NCBI RefSeq assembly: GCF_013760955.1
Contig: NZ_JACDUL010000003.1
Span: 254,872-318,871 of the forward strand
Origin: Methanococcus maripaludis
Lineage (GTDB): Archaea; AGJL01; Methanococci; Methanococcales; Methanococcaceae
Length of the DNA: 64,000 nt
Reading direction: 5' to 3'
In this document: positions 8,101 through 14,450 of the stretch, in pieces
Position numbering within the stretch: the first letter of the stretch is position 1
Layout of the letters: each line of letters opens with the position of its first letter
Program-made: the position numbers and the translations under genes
Notes under the pieces: model-generated
What the model saw: only the letters and a program-made list of their open reading frames with translations
Told to the model about the DNA's origin: nothing
The model's database searches: none

Positions 8101-9120
8101 GAAAATAGTGAATTTAATATTTCAAAAATAGATTTTACCACTAACGATAGCTTGTATTTGCCATTACTTGAAGAATTGGAAAATATCACATTACCTAAAG
8201 ATACCTTGGAAAAAATGGAAAATTTAACCAATGAAACAGAACTTTTTAACAATATCACTATTACAAGCGAAGAAGATATTTCGTATATCTTGAACTTTAC
8301 CAATAATACCTTTGTGGAAATACTAAATGAAGGATTTAATGTATCAAACATTACGTACCTGATTGAAAATAATGGTGGTAGCGTAAACGCAAATTTCACA
8401 TTTAATGCAGTAAATACCTCCGAAAAAGGAATATTAATCGTTAGACTTCCGATTGGAAACTTAACTCTTGATGAAATCATTGTAAATACAGGATCAGAAA
8501 ACGTTACGTTGGTAGAAAATAATATTTCTAGCACAATTGGTTGGTACAGAATTCCAAGTACTGGAATTTTAGAAATAACTCTTGTAAATGATCCATTGGT
8601 TACAGTTAAATTCTCATCTACAATTCCCACAACAACTTCCGGCGGTGGCGGAGGGGGCCTTGGTGGGGGAGCTTTGAATTCAGATGACGAATATACATTT
8701 AACTCAGAATCAATTAGAAAAGCCGTAACCAAATCAATAATTGTTTATGGAAACCTCGTGGATAAAGAATATGCACTGAATTTATGGAGTAACATAAGAA
8801 GTGGATATAATTATGAACTTATTGGAAACACAGTGATTGTTGGGGGGCCTAAAGCCAATGTTTGCGCCAACAAGTACGATTCAGAATTTGAAATACACAT
8901 TACAAATGAATTCCCTGGACAAAATAAAGGAATCATTCAAATTAAGGATATCGAAGTAAATTCTGAAAACCTCATAAAAACCTACCAAGTAATCTACATT
9001 GCAGGAAGTGATCGATACGGAACAGATGCTGCATTAGAATACTTTAAAACTTTGGAAGAACTTCCTGAAGAACCAATAATTGTTGAATGGACACAAACCG
9101 GTCCTGTTATAGCTGAATAA
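5110..9120 (+). CDS. Giant S-layer-like secreted surface protein
   Basis: The product has 1336 residues. The TTG at 5110 follows GGGGTGA at ideal spacing and begins a proper signal peptide (KLKILMVCMVTLFVLNSCCA); an in-frame ATG at 5029 would add 27 residues and hide it. Two tandem units, about residues 23-497 and 498-973, share landmarks such as IENIW, YSEG, ILKDG, SKFDTV and GLKYVGN. They resemble the S-layer duplication domain of methanogen surface proteins. An Asn/Thr-rich stalk follows, rich in N-x-S/T glycosylation sequons, then a Gly-rich linker (~1178-1188). The C-terminal domain contains VIVGGPKANV and YIAGSDRYGTDAA, like the Methanococcus S-layer C-domain. It is cargo of the tRNA-Leu element. 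Confidence 0.75.
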   Translation: MKLKILMVCMVTLFVLNSCCAEYYNLDFLIDINHNEPSSEYVVSGEEVDFNILFNTIDRTTSNEIENIWADDPAVTANLTSVLLIAAANDRYSEGMLSFVNGTSNTTDLFDITNADISMDLGELMLLSRSWEVDPFEWYSDDLEASEIIVALINSESSNFSESPDLEVDEDGMVYASIVFQNGDGENSNTYGTLSPGMVIPFLGQEMLVVKLDSDNDQVVLGNELYEGILKNSTEQDIGEGYSVKVSNILFEEPDYYKVEIQVLKDGNVIDSKFDTVDGNGTQINLICGDIGVVVNDAFRDENGTRYAQLFVAEDLVTLDLGEEYSEYYEACTVDLIPGVGLKLSNDTIAQGKIVGIALKYVGNIINNINSNEELDIANYTKLEFDKENGEMSIQFAISDVGNLSNTCNNVKYVINTTGPGDAYFTNGNFSFINNSIWPDESFDIFNGYSNASSWKLKFTEAGTYKITVGLVNATNTSDTSWVFRNHSSVLIKVLDPKYPNYDFKYEIPEEIISGKETEINLTLNVTGKLESNRIENIWENNGTFSTDNELFIIATGNETYSEGLLGFLSSENVKISEYDVQDASIGDIHKNYCNLGEIPGMKVIENANMWNWYFGYDSSDSQYTGTVQTFESVSAVINTDLNTTFGSAENPDLKIKNNSAFYTTLAVKNQKSGNTVNDYVTLATGTKIPILGNEKVVIDVNSDDNQITLGLEVFKGVLEEGMAYDLGNGYLVNITNVLNVTGGYKAEIQILKDGRTVASKFDTVEEGHPFKIICMDVGVIANTAIIDIDENKGFVELAILDNISHVEFGKEYLPDWEARGIVASISGLEFKNNISDSKIVGMGLKYVGNDVDNINNFKTFEIANYARVDFDEYSDKMSIQFAMDNRYEDVKYLVSATGPGNVSFTNNNLTFINTALWPESSFSVPNVYENDLMSMTWKLNFSKPGDYNLTFSLVNSKNETISNISKSEIITAITKETFGNVSIIYLTDDITNTTIIENSEFNISKIDFTTNDSLYLPLLEELENITLPKDTLEKMENLTNETELFNNITITSEEDISYILNFTNNTFVEILNEGFNVSNITYLIENNGGSVNANFTFNAVNTSEKGILIVRLPIGNLTLDEIIVNTGSENVTLVENNISSTIGWYRIPSTGILEITLVNDPLVTVKFSSTIPTTTSGGGGGGLGGGALNSDDEYTFNSESIRKAVTKSIIVYGNLVDKEYALNLWSNIRSGYNYELIGNTVIVGGPKANVCANKYDSEFEIHITNEFPGQNKGIIQIKDIEVNSENLIKTYQVIYIAGSDRYGTDAALEYFKTLEELPEEPIIVEWTQTGPVIAE

Positions 9121-9188
9121 TTATCCAAATATAAATATTTCTTTTTTTATTTTTTAGTTGGATTTAAATGTTTTTTGAGTAAAAAAAT

Positions 9189-9209
9189 CATATCTTGTTG
9201 TTTTTGATG
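9189..9209 (+). repeat. 21-bp repeat, copy 1, upstream of PemK module
   Basis: Twenty-one bases beginning CATATCTTGTTG are identical at 9189-9209 and 10081-10101. Similarity continues imperfectly for about 40 further bases, to about 9250 and 10140. Each copy lies upstream of one toxin-antitoxin module, so the two modules share a duplicated upstream segment. Confidence 0.6.
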
Positions 9210-9268
9210 TTTTTTTAAAAAATTAAAACCAAATTTAAAAAAGTATTTAATGATAAAATAATGATTTA

Positions 9269-9296
9269 TGACTAACACATGAACATGTGTTAGTCA
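9269..9296. promoter_or_regulatory. Perfect 13-bp inverted repeat upstream of antitoxin
   Basis: TGACTAACACATG (9269-9281) and CATGTGTTAGTCA (9284-9296) are perfect reverse complements separated by AA. It lies about 140 bases before the antitoxin start. It could be a large operator bound by the toxin-antitoxin complex or a strong RNA hairpin. No T run follows, so a terminator is less likely. Confidence 0.5.
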
Positions 9297-9436
9297 GTTC
9301 AAAAATAAAACGTATTTTAAAACCTGTTACTTGCCCATATATGGGGTAATGAACTTGAAACATAATCAATTATTAAATATTTTATAACAGAAAATACATA
9401 GATATAGAATAATTAAAAATAATTCAAGTGGTAAAT

Positions 9437-9673
9437 ATGTTTAAAACAGTTCAAAAAATAAAGATCCCAAGAGATCATAAAGTAACGATAGAACTTCCAA
9501 AATTCTTAAAAGAAAATGAAGAAATAGAGATAGTTATTACTGCAAATCCATCTGAATTAACATTGTCTCAGAAATTAGAATTAATGAAAATGGCAGCCAA
9601 GGATAAAATGTATTTAAAAGATATTTCAGAAATTAACGAAGATTTTAGATATGTTGATTCAGTAGGTTGGTAA
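9437..9673 (+). CDS. Antitoxin of PemK/MazF-type module
   Basis: This is a 78-residue protein directly upstream of a PemK-like toxin gene. The N-terminus (KTVQKIKIPRDHKVTIELPKF followed by a charged KENEEIEIVI stretch) has the alternating pattern of a small beta DNA-binding fold. The C-terminus (MAAKDKMYLKDISEINEDFRYVD) is an acidic tail of the sort that wraps and inhibits toxins. The ATG at 9437 is preferred over an in-frame GTG at 9428, because GTGGT then serves as the ribosome binding site. The stop codon is only one base before the toxin start, indicating translational coupling. Confidence 0.65.
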   Translation: MFKTVQKIKIPRDHKVTIELPKFLKENEEIEIVITANPSELTLSQKLELMKMAAKDKMYLKDISEINEDFRYVDSVGW

Positions 9674-9674
9674 T

Positions 9675-10031
9675 TTGTTTGATAGATGGAATATTTACTG
9701 GATAGATTTAGAACCAGTGATTGGTTCTGAACAAGGCAAAAAAAGACCCTCAATTATAATAAGTAGAACTGAATTAAACGAAATATTACCTGTTTTAAAC
9801 ATAATTCCTATAACCACCCATAAAAATGGAAGAATTATTTATCCAAATGAAACTTTGGTTCCAATTGAGGATACAGGACTTAAAAATGAATCCATTGCAC
9901 TGTGTCACCAGATACGAACTGTTGACAAAAGTCGCATTAATAATAAAATAGGGACTATAACAAATCCAATCATTCAGAACAGTATTTTAGAATCTTTGAA
10001 ATTTCAGTTAGAACTCGATTCAATAGAATAA
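9675..10031 (+). CDS. PemK/MazF-family mRNA interferase toxin
   Basis: The product has 118 residues. The opening NIYWIDLEPVIGSEQGKKRPSIIIS is the family signature: a beta strand, then a G-S-E-x-x-K-x-R-P loop with the conserved arginine. It is followed by LPVLNIIPITTH and SIALCHQIRTVDKSRI, the second conserved core. Family members cut mRNA within ribosome-independent sequence motifs and are held inactive by the cognate antitoxin. The start is TTG at 9675 with GGTTGGT just upstream; no ATG is available in frame. It is the second gene of the pair on the integrated element and probably stabilises it. Confidence 0.82.
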   Translation: MFDRWNIYWIDLEPVIGSEQGKKRPSIIISRTELNEILPVLNIIPITTHKNGRIIYPNETLVPIEDTGLKNESIALCHQIRTVDKSRINNKIGTITNPIIQNSILESLKFQLELDSIE

Positions 10032-10080
10032 AATTTTCTTTTTTTTTAGACCACTATATTCTTTAAATTTAAAAATATGA

Positions 10081-10101
10081 CATATCTTGTTGTTTTTGAT
10101 G
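10081..10101 (+). repeat. 21-bp repeat, copy 2, upstream of RelB-like gene
   Basis: This block is identical to 9189-9209, with further imperfect similarity to about 10140. It lies about 90 bases before the RelB-like antitoxin start. The duplication suggests that the two modules arose with a common upstream region or share a regulator. Confidence 0.6.
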
Positions 10102-10189
10102 CTTTATAAAAAAATTTAAAACTAAATTTGAAAAGGTATTATGTGTAAATAAATATTCCCATGTAAATATAAAACTTGAAAAGGATACT

Positions 10190-10414
10190 ATGAACGTTAA
10201 GAGAACTTACAGCATTGATGAAACAGTAGTTAAAAAATTTTCGGAATATTGTGACGAAAGGGGGCTCAACATGGGTAAACAGATTGAAACCTTCATGAAA
10301 TATGTTGTCGAAGGATCCGAAGTTAGGCCAAAATACCTTGAAAAATTAGAAGAAATTCGAAAAGGAGAGTTTATTCCAGTTAAGGATTTTGCCAAACACT
10401 ATGGGTTAAAATAA
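10190..10414 (+). CDS. RelB-like antitoxin with ribbon-helix-helix N-terminus
   Basis: The product has 74 residues. MNVKRTYSIDETVVKKFSEYC followed by GKQIETFMKYVV fits a ribbon-helix-helix: one beta strand and two helices. The C-terminal KGEFIPVKDFAKHYGLK is a signature tail of archaeal RelB-type antitoxins that grips RelE toxins. The next gene downstream is a broken RelE-like toxin, so this antitoxin appears to have lost its functional partner. GAAAAGGATACT lies before the ATG and provides a moderate ribosome binding site. Confidence 0.7.
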   Translation: MNVKRTYSIDETVVKKFSEYCDERGLNMGKQIETFMKYVVEGSEVRPKYLEKLEEIRKGEFIPVKDFAKHYGLK

Positions 10415-10465
10415 TGACTTACTAATCTCTAAAAAAGCCGATAAAAAAAATAAAAAAGCATTCTT

Positions 10466-10702
10466 GTGATAAAAAAATTTATAGAAACTGTAAATAAAAA
10501 AGTAAGCGAAATTCTGGAAAATCCCGAACACTACAAGCCACTACGTGGTGATATGCAGTGATCAAGACGAGCCAATGTTCAATCATCTTATGCCATAGTT
10601 TACGAAATTGATGGAAATACTGTAAGATTATTGGATATTGAACAACATGATAAGGTTTACTTAATTTTAACAATATTTGAATTATTAATTAAAAATATTT
10701 AA
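10466..10702 (+). pseudogene. RelE-type toxin interrupted by in-frame TGA
   Basis: From GTG 10466 the frame reads KKFIETVNKKVSEILENPEH, then YKPLRGDMQ, a TGA stop at 10559-10561, and then continues in the same frame with SRRANVQSSYAIVYEIDGN and LLDIEQHDKVY. LRGD followed by an RR-containing strand, and the final HDKVY, are RelE family hallmarks, so both halves belong to one gene. A single nonsense change breaks the toxin. UGA can encode selenocysteine in this genus, but no SECIS-like fold is visible in the AT-rich 3' flank and RelE proteins have no Cys at this point, so a null mutation is the simpler reading. Confidence 0.7.
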
Positions 10703-10812
10703 AAATTTTAAATTTTTGCTGTTTTTTTAAAATCAAACTATATTTAATCTATTTTCGGAAATTCGATTAATTGATCGATTTTAATTTCATTTCATTATTC
10801 ATAATGAATTAA

Positions 10813-11643
10813 TTTAAAACTGTTGATCTGACAGAATACAAAAAAATTGTTGAGTAATACATTTATTAAACTAGCAGATCGGTTTTTTTTAGATTTTTAA
10901 AAGAAAATCATGGAGAAATCAATCAATTAAAAGACATTAATGAAGTACACATTCAAGAATTCTTAAACTTTAAAGCTGATGTGTGTACAACTGAAACTCT
11001 TTACAATTATCGTGCAAGATTTAAAAAAATTGCACTTTGCGTAAATCATGCATTCCAATCATGTGCAATGAAGGTTTCAAATGTGGTAATTCCCCAATCT
11101 TTGGTTGGAAAATCAAAGAGGGATATCACGATGACAGAAGAACATGCTGAACTTTTGTTAAATTACTGTAAAAACAGTACTGCAAAGGCTGCGATTGGGG
11201 TTAGATTTGCTTTGATGTTTGGACTGCGTGTTTCCGAAGTTACCAAAATCATGGCCAAAGATATTGATTTTGAAAAAAGGACTTTGCATATTCATCGAAG
11301 TAAAGGTGGACTCAGTAGAGACATTCCAATTGCAGAATTGCATTTGAAATTTTTAAAAGAAATCAAGAATCAATTTGATGAAAATCAGAGACTCTGCCCT
11401 TTAAAGAATGATTCGGTCAACAAATTCATATATCGGGTTTTCGAGTTTCACGGAATAAATGACTACAAAGATGCAAAAACGTCTGTTCACGCCATTCGGA
11501 AATTGTGGGCACAGAAATTGTACAATAAATTACGCCATGAAGGAAAAACAATAAAACAGGCATGTGAAGAAGTATCAGTTCAGTTGGGTCACGGAAAAGA
11601 TAGAAAAGATGTATTCAACAGATATATATCAAATATATGGTAA
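10813..11643 (+). pseudogene. Tyrosine integrase with nonsense codons in N-terminal region
   Basis: The catalytic domain is intact: FGLRVSEV supplies the first Arg, SKGGLSRDIP a Lys, SVHAIRKL the H-x-x-R box, QLGHGKD the second His, and FNRYISN the Tyr nucleophile. The core-binding domain extends upstream in the same frame (FRFLKENHGEINQLKDINEV, QEFLNF) beyond the only usable start, GTG 10981. Reading further up gives VDLTEYKKIVE, TAA at 10855, YIY, and TAA at 10867. The N-terminal arm-binding part therefore appears to have been lost to two nonsense codons. A truncated 220-residue product from GTG 10981 remains possible. It sits beside the tRNA-Leu target, as expected. Confidence 0.75.
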
Positions 11644-11680
11644 AATATGGCATATCGTGTCGAATAAGATAACTAAACCG

Positions 11681-11790
11681 GATCGGACTAATGAAATCCT
11701 TTAATTCAAAAATAGAGCCCGATTTGGGCATATTTTTTTAACGACCAAAAAAAAGTCCGATCCGGTATCTCCGGAAATCGCTAGTCCGAT
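11681..11790. repeat. GATCGGAC octamer cluster at right end of element
   Basis: GATCGGAC lies at 11681-11688, its complement GTCCGATC at 11755-11762 (continuing CGGT, as also at 4962-4973), and GTCCGAT at 11784-11790. All lie between the integrase and the tRNA. Together with the left-end cluster they form a family of sites flanking both attachment sites. Confidence 0.5.
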
Positions 11791-11904
11791 GGTAAATTTT
11801 TGAAAAAATTGACATAACAGACGATGTAACATCGAGATAGAAATAAACTGACAATAAAAAACGACATATATCAAAAAAGACGTTCGTTTTGAAGTTGATT
11901 TTAA

Positions 11905-11961
11905 AAAAAGTGGAGGGAAAGGGATTTGAACCCTCGAACCGCTACCGGATCGGATCTTAAG
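11905..11961 (-). repeat. Right attachment site within intact tRNA-Leu
   Basis: This 57-base block is the element-borne copy that completes the functional tRNA and is identical to 4765-4821. Identity ends one base past the TTAAGA of the anticodon loop, so strand exchange probably occurred at or near the anticodon loop, a common crossover point for tRNA-targeting tyrosine integrases. Confidence 0.88.
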
Positions 11962-11995
11962 TCCGACGCCTTTGACCAGGCTTGGCAATCCCTCC
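11911..11995 (-). tRNA. tRNA-Leu (anticodon UAA)
   Basis: On the minus strand the 85 bases form a class II tRNA. The acceptor stem GGAGGGA pairs with TCCCTCC, followed by discriminator A. A D arm is present. The anticodon stem TCGGA/TCCGA encloses the loop CTTAAGA with anticodon TAA. A long variable arm and a T arm with GTTCAAAT follow. The CCA end is not encoded. The gene is the integration target of the adjacent element, whose end supplies its 3' half. The A discriminator and long variable arm fit leucine. Confidence 0.93.
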
Positions 11996-12078
11996 AATGA
12001 GACATATTGCTTGCATCTATACCTATAGATATCTAATATATATACTTTTCCTTTTTGAAAAATTTAAAATTAAAAAAT

Positions 12079-13008
12079 TTAGTAGAAATTATTCTCCAAA
12101 ATTTCATCGAATTTGTACTCAAAGTCGTTTGAAAGATACATTCTGAGTTCTTCTGGAGTAATTAACGTACTTTCATAATTTTGGTAGTCATCCATCACAA
12201 TTCTCGGACATGCACAGATCACGTATGCGTCGACTTTGTAAATTAAATAGCTCTGTGATAAGTTGTTTAAAACTATTGGAATGTATTCAATGTTATTCTT
12301 CTTTAAAAGTTCAATTACATTTTCAAATGACTTTAACCTGCACTGTCCTTTTTTGGTCGATAAAACCACGCCAATTTTTTTAGGTGGATTTAATAATAAC
12401 TTTGAAACTCGCCCGATCCTCAATTTTATCAGTTTTTTTATCTCTTGGTCACTTATTTCAGAAATCTTCCTTGTAACCGGATTATAAATTTTAACAGTTT
12501 TTTTAAGTTTATAAGCCATCATTAAGGGGTGAAATATTCCAGTTCCAACAAAAAGGACGTTTTCTGCATTTTCAACCGGAGCCTTGCATCCCAAAATTAC
12601 AACGGGATTGAACTTTGAAAGCGCTTTTTTAAATTGAATAGTTGTCGTAACGGTCGGATTTTCCATTTCTTTAACGATATTTTCAACATCTTCTAAAAAA
12701 TACTCGTTTTCTTTAAAATAAGCGTGAACGAATACTACGGGAATTTCTGAATGAACGTATGAAAGTTCTTCATGCCCGTAATGGATAATTAAATCTATTC
12801 CTAAAATTTTAACTTCTTCATCGCACAGATCACACGCACCAAAACAGGTTTCGCCCCATATCATGAGTTCTGCATCAACTTTCGTTTTTAAAAATTCTAT
12901 TTCCTTTTCAACTGCCCTTTTAAGTCCTTCAGGTGCTTGAAATAATACTTTTCTCGCATTTCTTGTTTTTATCTCGTTTAAGACCCTATCTGTCTCTAAA
13001 TCCCACAT
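12079..13008 (-). CDS. dph2: Diphthamide synthase Dph2
   Basis: This is a 309-residue archaeal Dph2, which transfers the 3-amino-3-carboxypropyl group of S-adenosylmethionine to a histidine of elongation factor 2, using a 4Fe-4S cluster in a non-classical radical SAM reaction. Three well-separated Cys-bearing loops are visible: GETCFGACDLC near residue 55, LGCKAPV near 143, and ICACPRIV near 266. These match the three cluster ligands known in the family. FVGTGIFHP and LYI-type core strands fit the three-domain repeat fold. The ATG at 13008 has GGTATT upstream. It is transcribed away from thiC and toward the tRNA. Confidence 0.88.
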   Translation of the reverse strand: MWDLETDRVLNEIKTRNARKVLFQAPEGLKRAVEKEIEFLKTKVDAELMIWGETCFGACDLCDEEVKILGIDLIIHYGHEELSYVHSEIPVVFVHAYFKENEYFLEDVENIVKEMENPTVTTTIQFKKALSKFNPVVILGCKAPVENAENVLFVGTGIFHPLMMAYKLKKTVKIYNPVTRKISEISDQEIKKLIKLRIGRVSKLLLNPPKKIGVVLSTKKGQCRLKSFENVIELLKKNNIEYIPIVLNNLSQSYLIYKVDAYVICACPRIVMDDYQNYESTLITPEELRMYLSNDFEYKFDEILENNFY

Positions 13009-13097
13009 AATACCACTTCGAATATTTATTTAAATAATCACTACATACTAATACAGATGATTCAATACTATTTAATTAAAGTTATAAAAGTGATATT

Positions 13098-14378
13098 ATG
13101 ACCCAGATGACTGACGCAAAATCCGGAATAATTACCGAAGAGATGAAGTTCGTAGCAAATGAAGAGGGAATGGATGTTGAAACACTCAAAAACCTGATTG
13201 CGAAAGGATACGTCGTAATTCCAAAAAACGTAAACAGAAACACGAAACCAGTTGGAATTGGCGATAATTTAAGAACTAAAGTTAATGTAAATCTTGGAAC
13301 TTCTCCAGATTTTGTAGATATCGCTTGCGAACTTAAAAAAGTTGAAATTTCAAATAAATACGGTGCTGATGCAATTATGGACTTAAGTACCGGCGGAAAT
13401 CTTCCAGAAATCAGAAAAGAGATTATTAAAAACACGAATCTTCCAATCGGAACCGTTCCAATATATGAAGTCGGTGTTGATGCAAAACAAAAGTACGGAA
13501 GAGTCATCGATATGGACGAGGATTTAATATTTAACGTGATTGAACGGCAGGCAAAAGAAGGTGTTGATTTCATGACACTTCACTGCGGAATTACAAAACA
13601 GACTGTTAACGCATTGAATAACGATCCAAGGAAAATGGGCGTAGTAAGTAGGGGCGGCGCATTTTTAACCGCATACATCATGTACCACGACAGAGAAAAC
13701 CCGCTTTACAAAGAATTTGATTACTTGCTCGAACTTTTAAAAGAACATGACGTAACTTTGAGCCTCGGGGATGGAATGAGACCTGGATGCTTACAGGACA
13801 ATACGGATAGAGCCCAAATCCAGGAATTAATTACGTTAGGAGAACTAGTGGACAAATGTAGGGAACAAGGAGTTCAGGTAATGGTTGAAGGACCGGGACA
13901 CGTCCCATACAACAACATCGAAGCAAACATGAAAATTCAAAAAACAGTGTGTAAAAATGCGCCATTCTACGTTTTAGGCCCGATTGTAACAGATTTAGCA
14001 CCTGGATACGACCATATCACGGCAGCAATTGGTGGAACTCTTGCAGCAGTTAGTGGGGCAAATTTCCTCTGCTACGTAACTCCTGCTGAACACGTAAGGC
14101 TCATGAAAGAAGACGACGTGAAAGAAGGATTAATCGCATCAAAAATTGCTGCACAAGCTGCAGACGTTGCAAAAGGACATTCAATCGCATGGAAACTTGA
14201 AAAAGAAATGGCTGATGCAAGAATAAAACACGACTGGGATAGGCAGTTTGAAATCGCGCTTGATAGCGATAAACCAAGAAAAATGAGAGAAGAAATTCCT
14301 TCAAAAGATGAAAAAGCATGCAGTGTCTGTGGAGACTACTGCGCCCTTTTAATGGTCGAAGAACTTGGAAAAAGATAA
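13098..14378 (+). CDS. thiC: Phosphomethylpyrimidine synthase ThiC
   Basis: This 426-residue radical SAM enzyme rearranges aminoimidazole ribotide into the hydroxymethylpyrimidine phosphate of thiamine. Characteristic stretches are present: DLSTGGNLPEIR, FMTLHCGIT, SRGGAF, SLGDGMRPG, VEGPGHVPYNN, GPIVTDLAPGYDHIT and CYVTPAEHV. The C-terminal cluster motif is CSVCGDYC, a Cx2Cx3C version. The length fits archaeal ThiC, which lacks the bacterial N-terminal extension. GTGATATT precedes the ATG. The 89-base upstream gap is too short for a TPP riboswitch, and none of its conserved elements is visible. Confidence 0.95.
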   Translation: MTQMTDAKSGIITEEMKFVANEEGMDVETLKNLIAKGYVVIPKNVNRNTKPVGIGDNLRTKVNVNLGTSPDFVDIACELKKVEISNKYGADAIMDLSTGGNLPEIRKEIIKNTNLPIGTVPIYEVGVDAKQKYGRVIDMDEDLIFNVIERQAKEGVDFMTLHCGITKQTVNALNNDPRKMGVVSRGGAFLTAYIMYHDRENPLYKEFDYLLELLKEHDVTLSLGDGMRPGCLQDNTDRAQIQELITLGELVDKCREQGVQVMVEGPGHVPYNNIEANMKIQKTVCKNAPFYVLGPIVTDLAPGYDHITAAIGGTLAAVSGANFLCYVTPAEHVRLMKEDDVKEGLIASKIAAQAADVAKGHSIAWKLEKEMADARIKHDWDRQFEIALDSDKPRKMREEIPSKDEKACSVCGDYCALLMVEELGKR

Positions 14379-14450
14379 AATATAACTGATTTTTTAATTT
14401 TTATTAACTTTTAATTAAAATTTTAAAATTTACAAAAATAGATAAAAAAA

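Larger units (their letters stand above)
9121..9436. other. Intergenic region upstream of toxin-antitoxin operon
   Basis: These 316 bases follow the surface protein and precede the antitoxin. A T-rich stretch just after the stop codon (about 9140-9155) may terminate transcription. The region holds the first copy of a 21-bp repeat (9189-9209) and a large perfect palindrome (9269-9296), both listed separately. AT-rich TATA-like sequence lies at about 9377-9390. Confidence 0.5.
4765..11961. mobile_element. Integrated element at tRNA-Leu(UAA), about 7.1 kb
   Basis: The element lies between 57-bp perfect direct repeats of the tRNA-Leu 3' half and carries its integrase next to the intact tRNA, as expected for archaeal integrated plasmids or proviruses. 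Cargo in order: a giant S-layer-like secreted protein, a PemK-type toxin-antitoxin operon, an antitoxin followed by a disrupted RelE-type toxin, and a tyrosine recombinase with N-terminal nonsense codons. No replication, capsid or packaging gene is visible, so it is probably a degenerate plasmid-like or satellite element. The broken integrase suggests it is now fixed unless helped in trans. Confidence 0.8.

Noticed and set aside
8064-8732. Minus-strand open frame with a poly-Pro stretch inside the surface-protein gene
   Set aside because: The poly-Pro is simply the reverse of the Gly-rich linker codons; the sense strand has signal peptide, repeats and an S-layer C-domain.
10559-10561. Selenocysteine reading of the TGA in the RelE-like gene
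   Set aside because: No SECIS-like structure is visible in the AT-rich flank and the family has no Cys here; a nonsense mutation is simpler.
10479-10673. Minus-strand open frame in the RelE region
   Set aside because: The plus strand reads as RelE family sequence on both sides of a single stop, which explains the region better.
4765-11961. Insertion sequence or transposon explanation for the element
   Set aside because: No transposase, terminal inverted repeats or short target duplication; the tRNA-derived 57-bp repeats and tyrosine recombinase indicate site-specific integration.
13009-13097. Possible TPP riboswitch upstream of thiC
   Set aside because: The 89-base gap is AT-rich and lacks the CTGAGA and ACCTGA-type conserved blocks; it is also too short for promoter plus riboswitch.
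13082-13573. Minus-strand open frame overlapping thiC start
   Set aside because: Antisense shadow of the conserved ThiC N-terminus; no ribosome binding site or recognisable domain.
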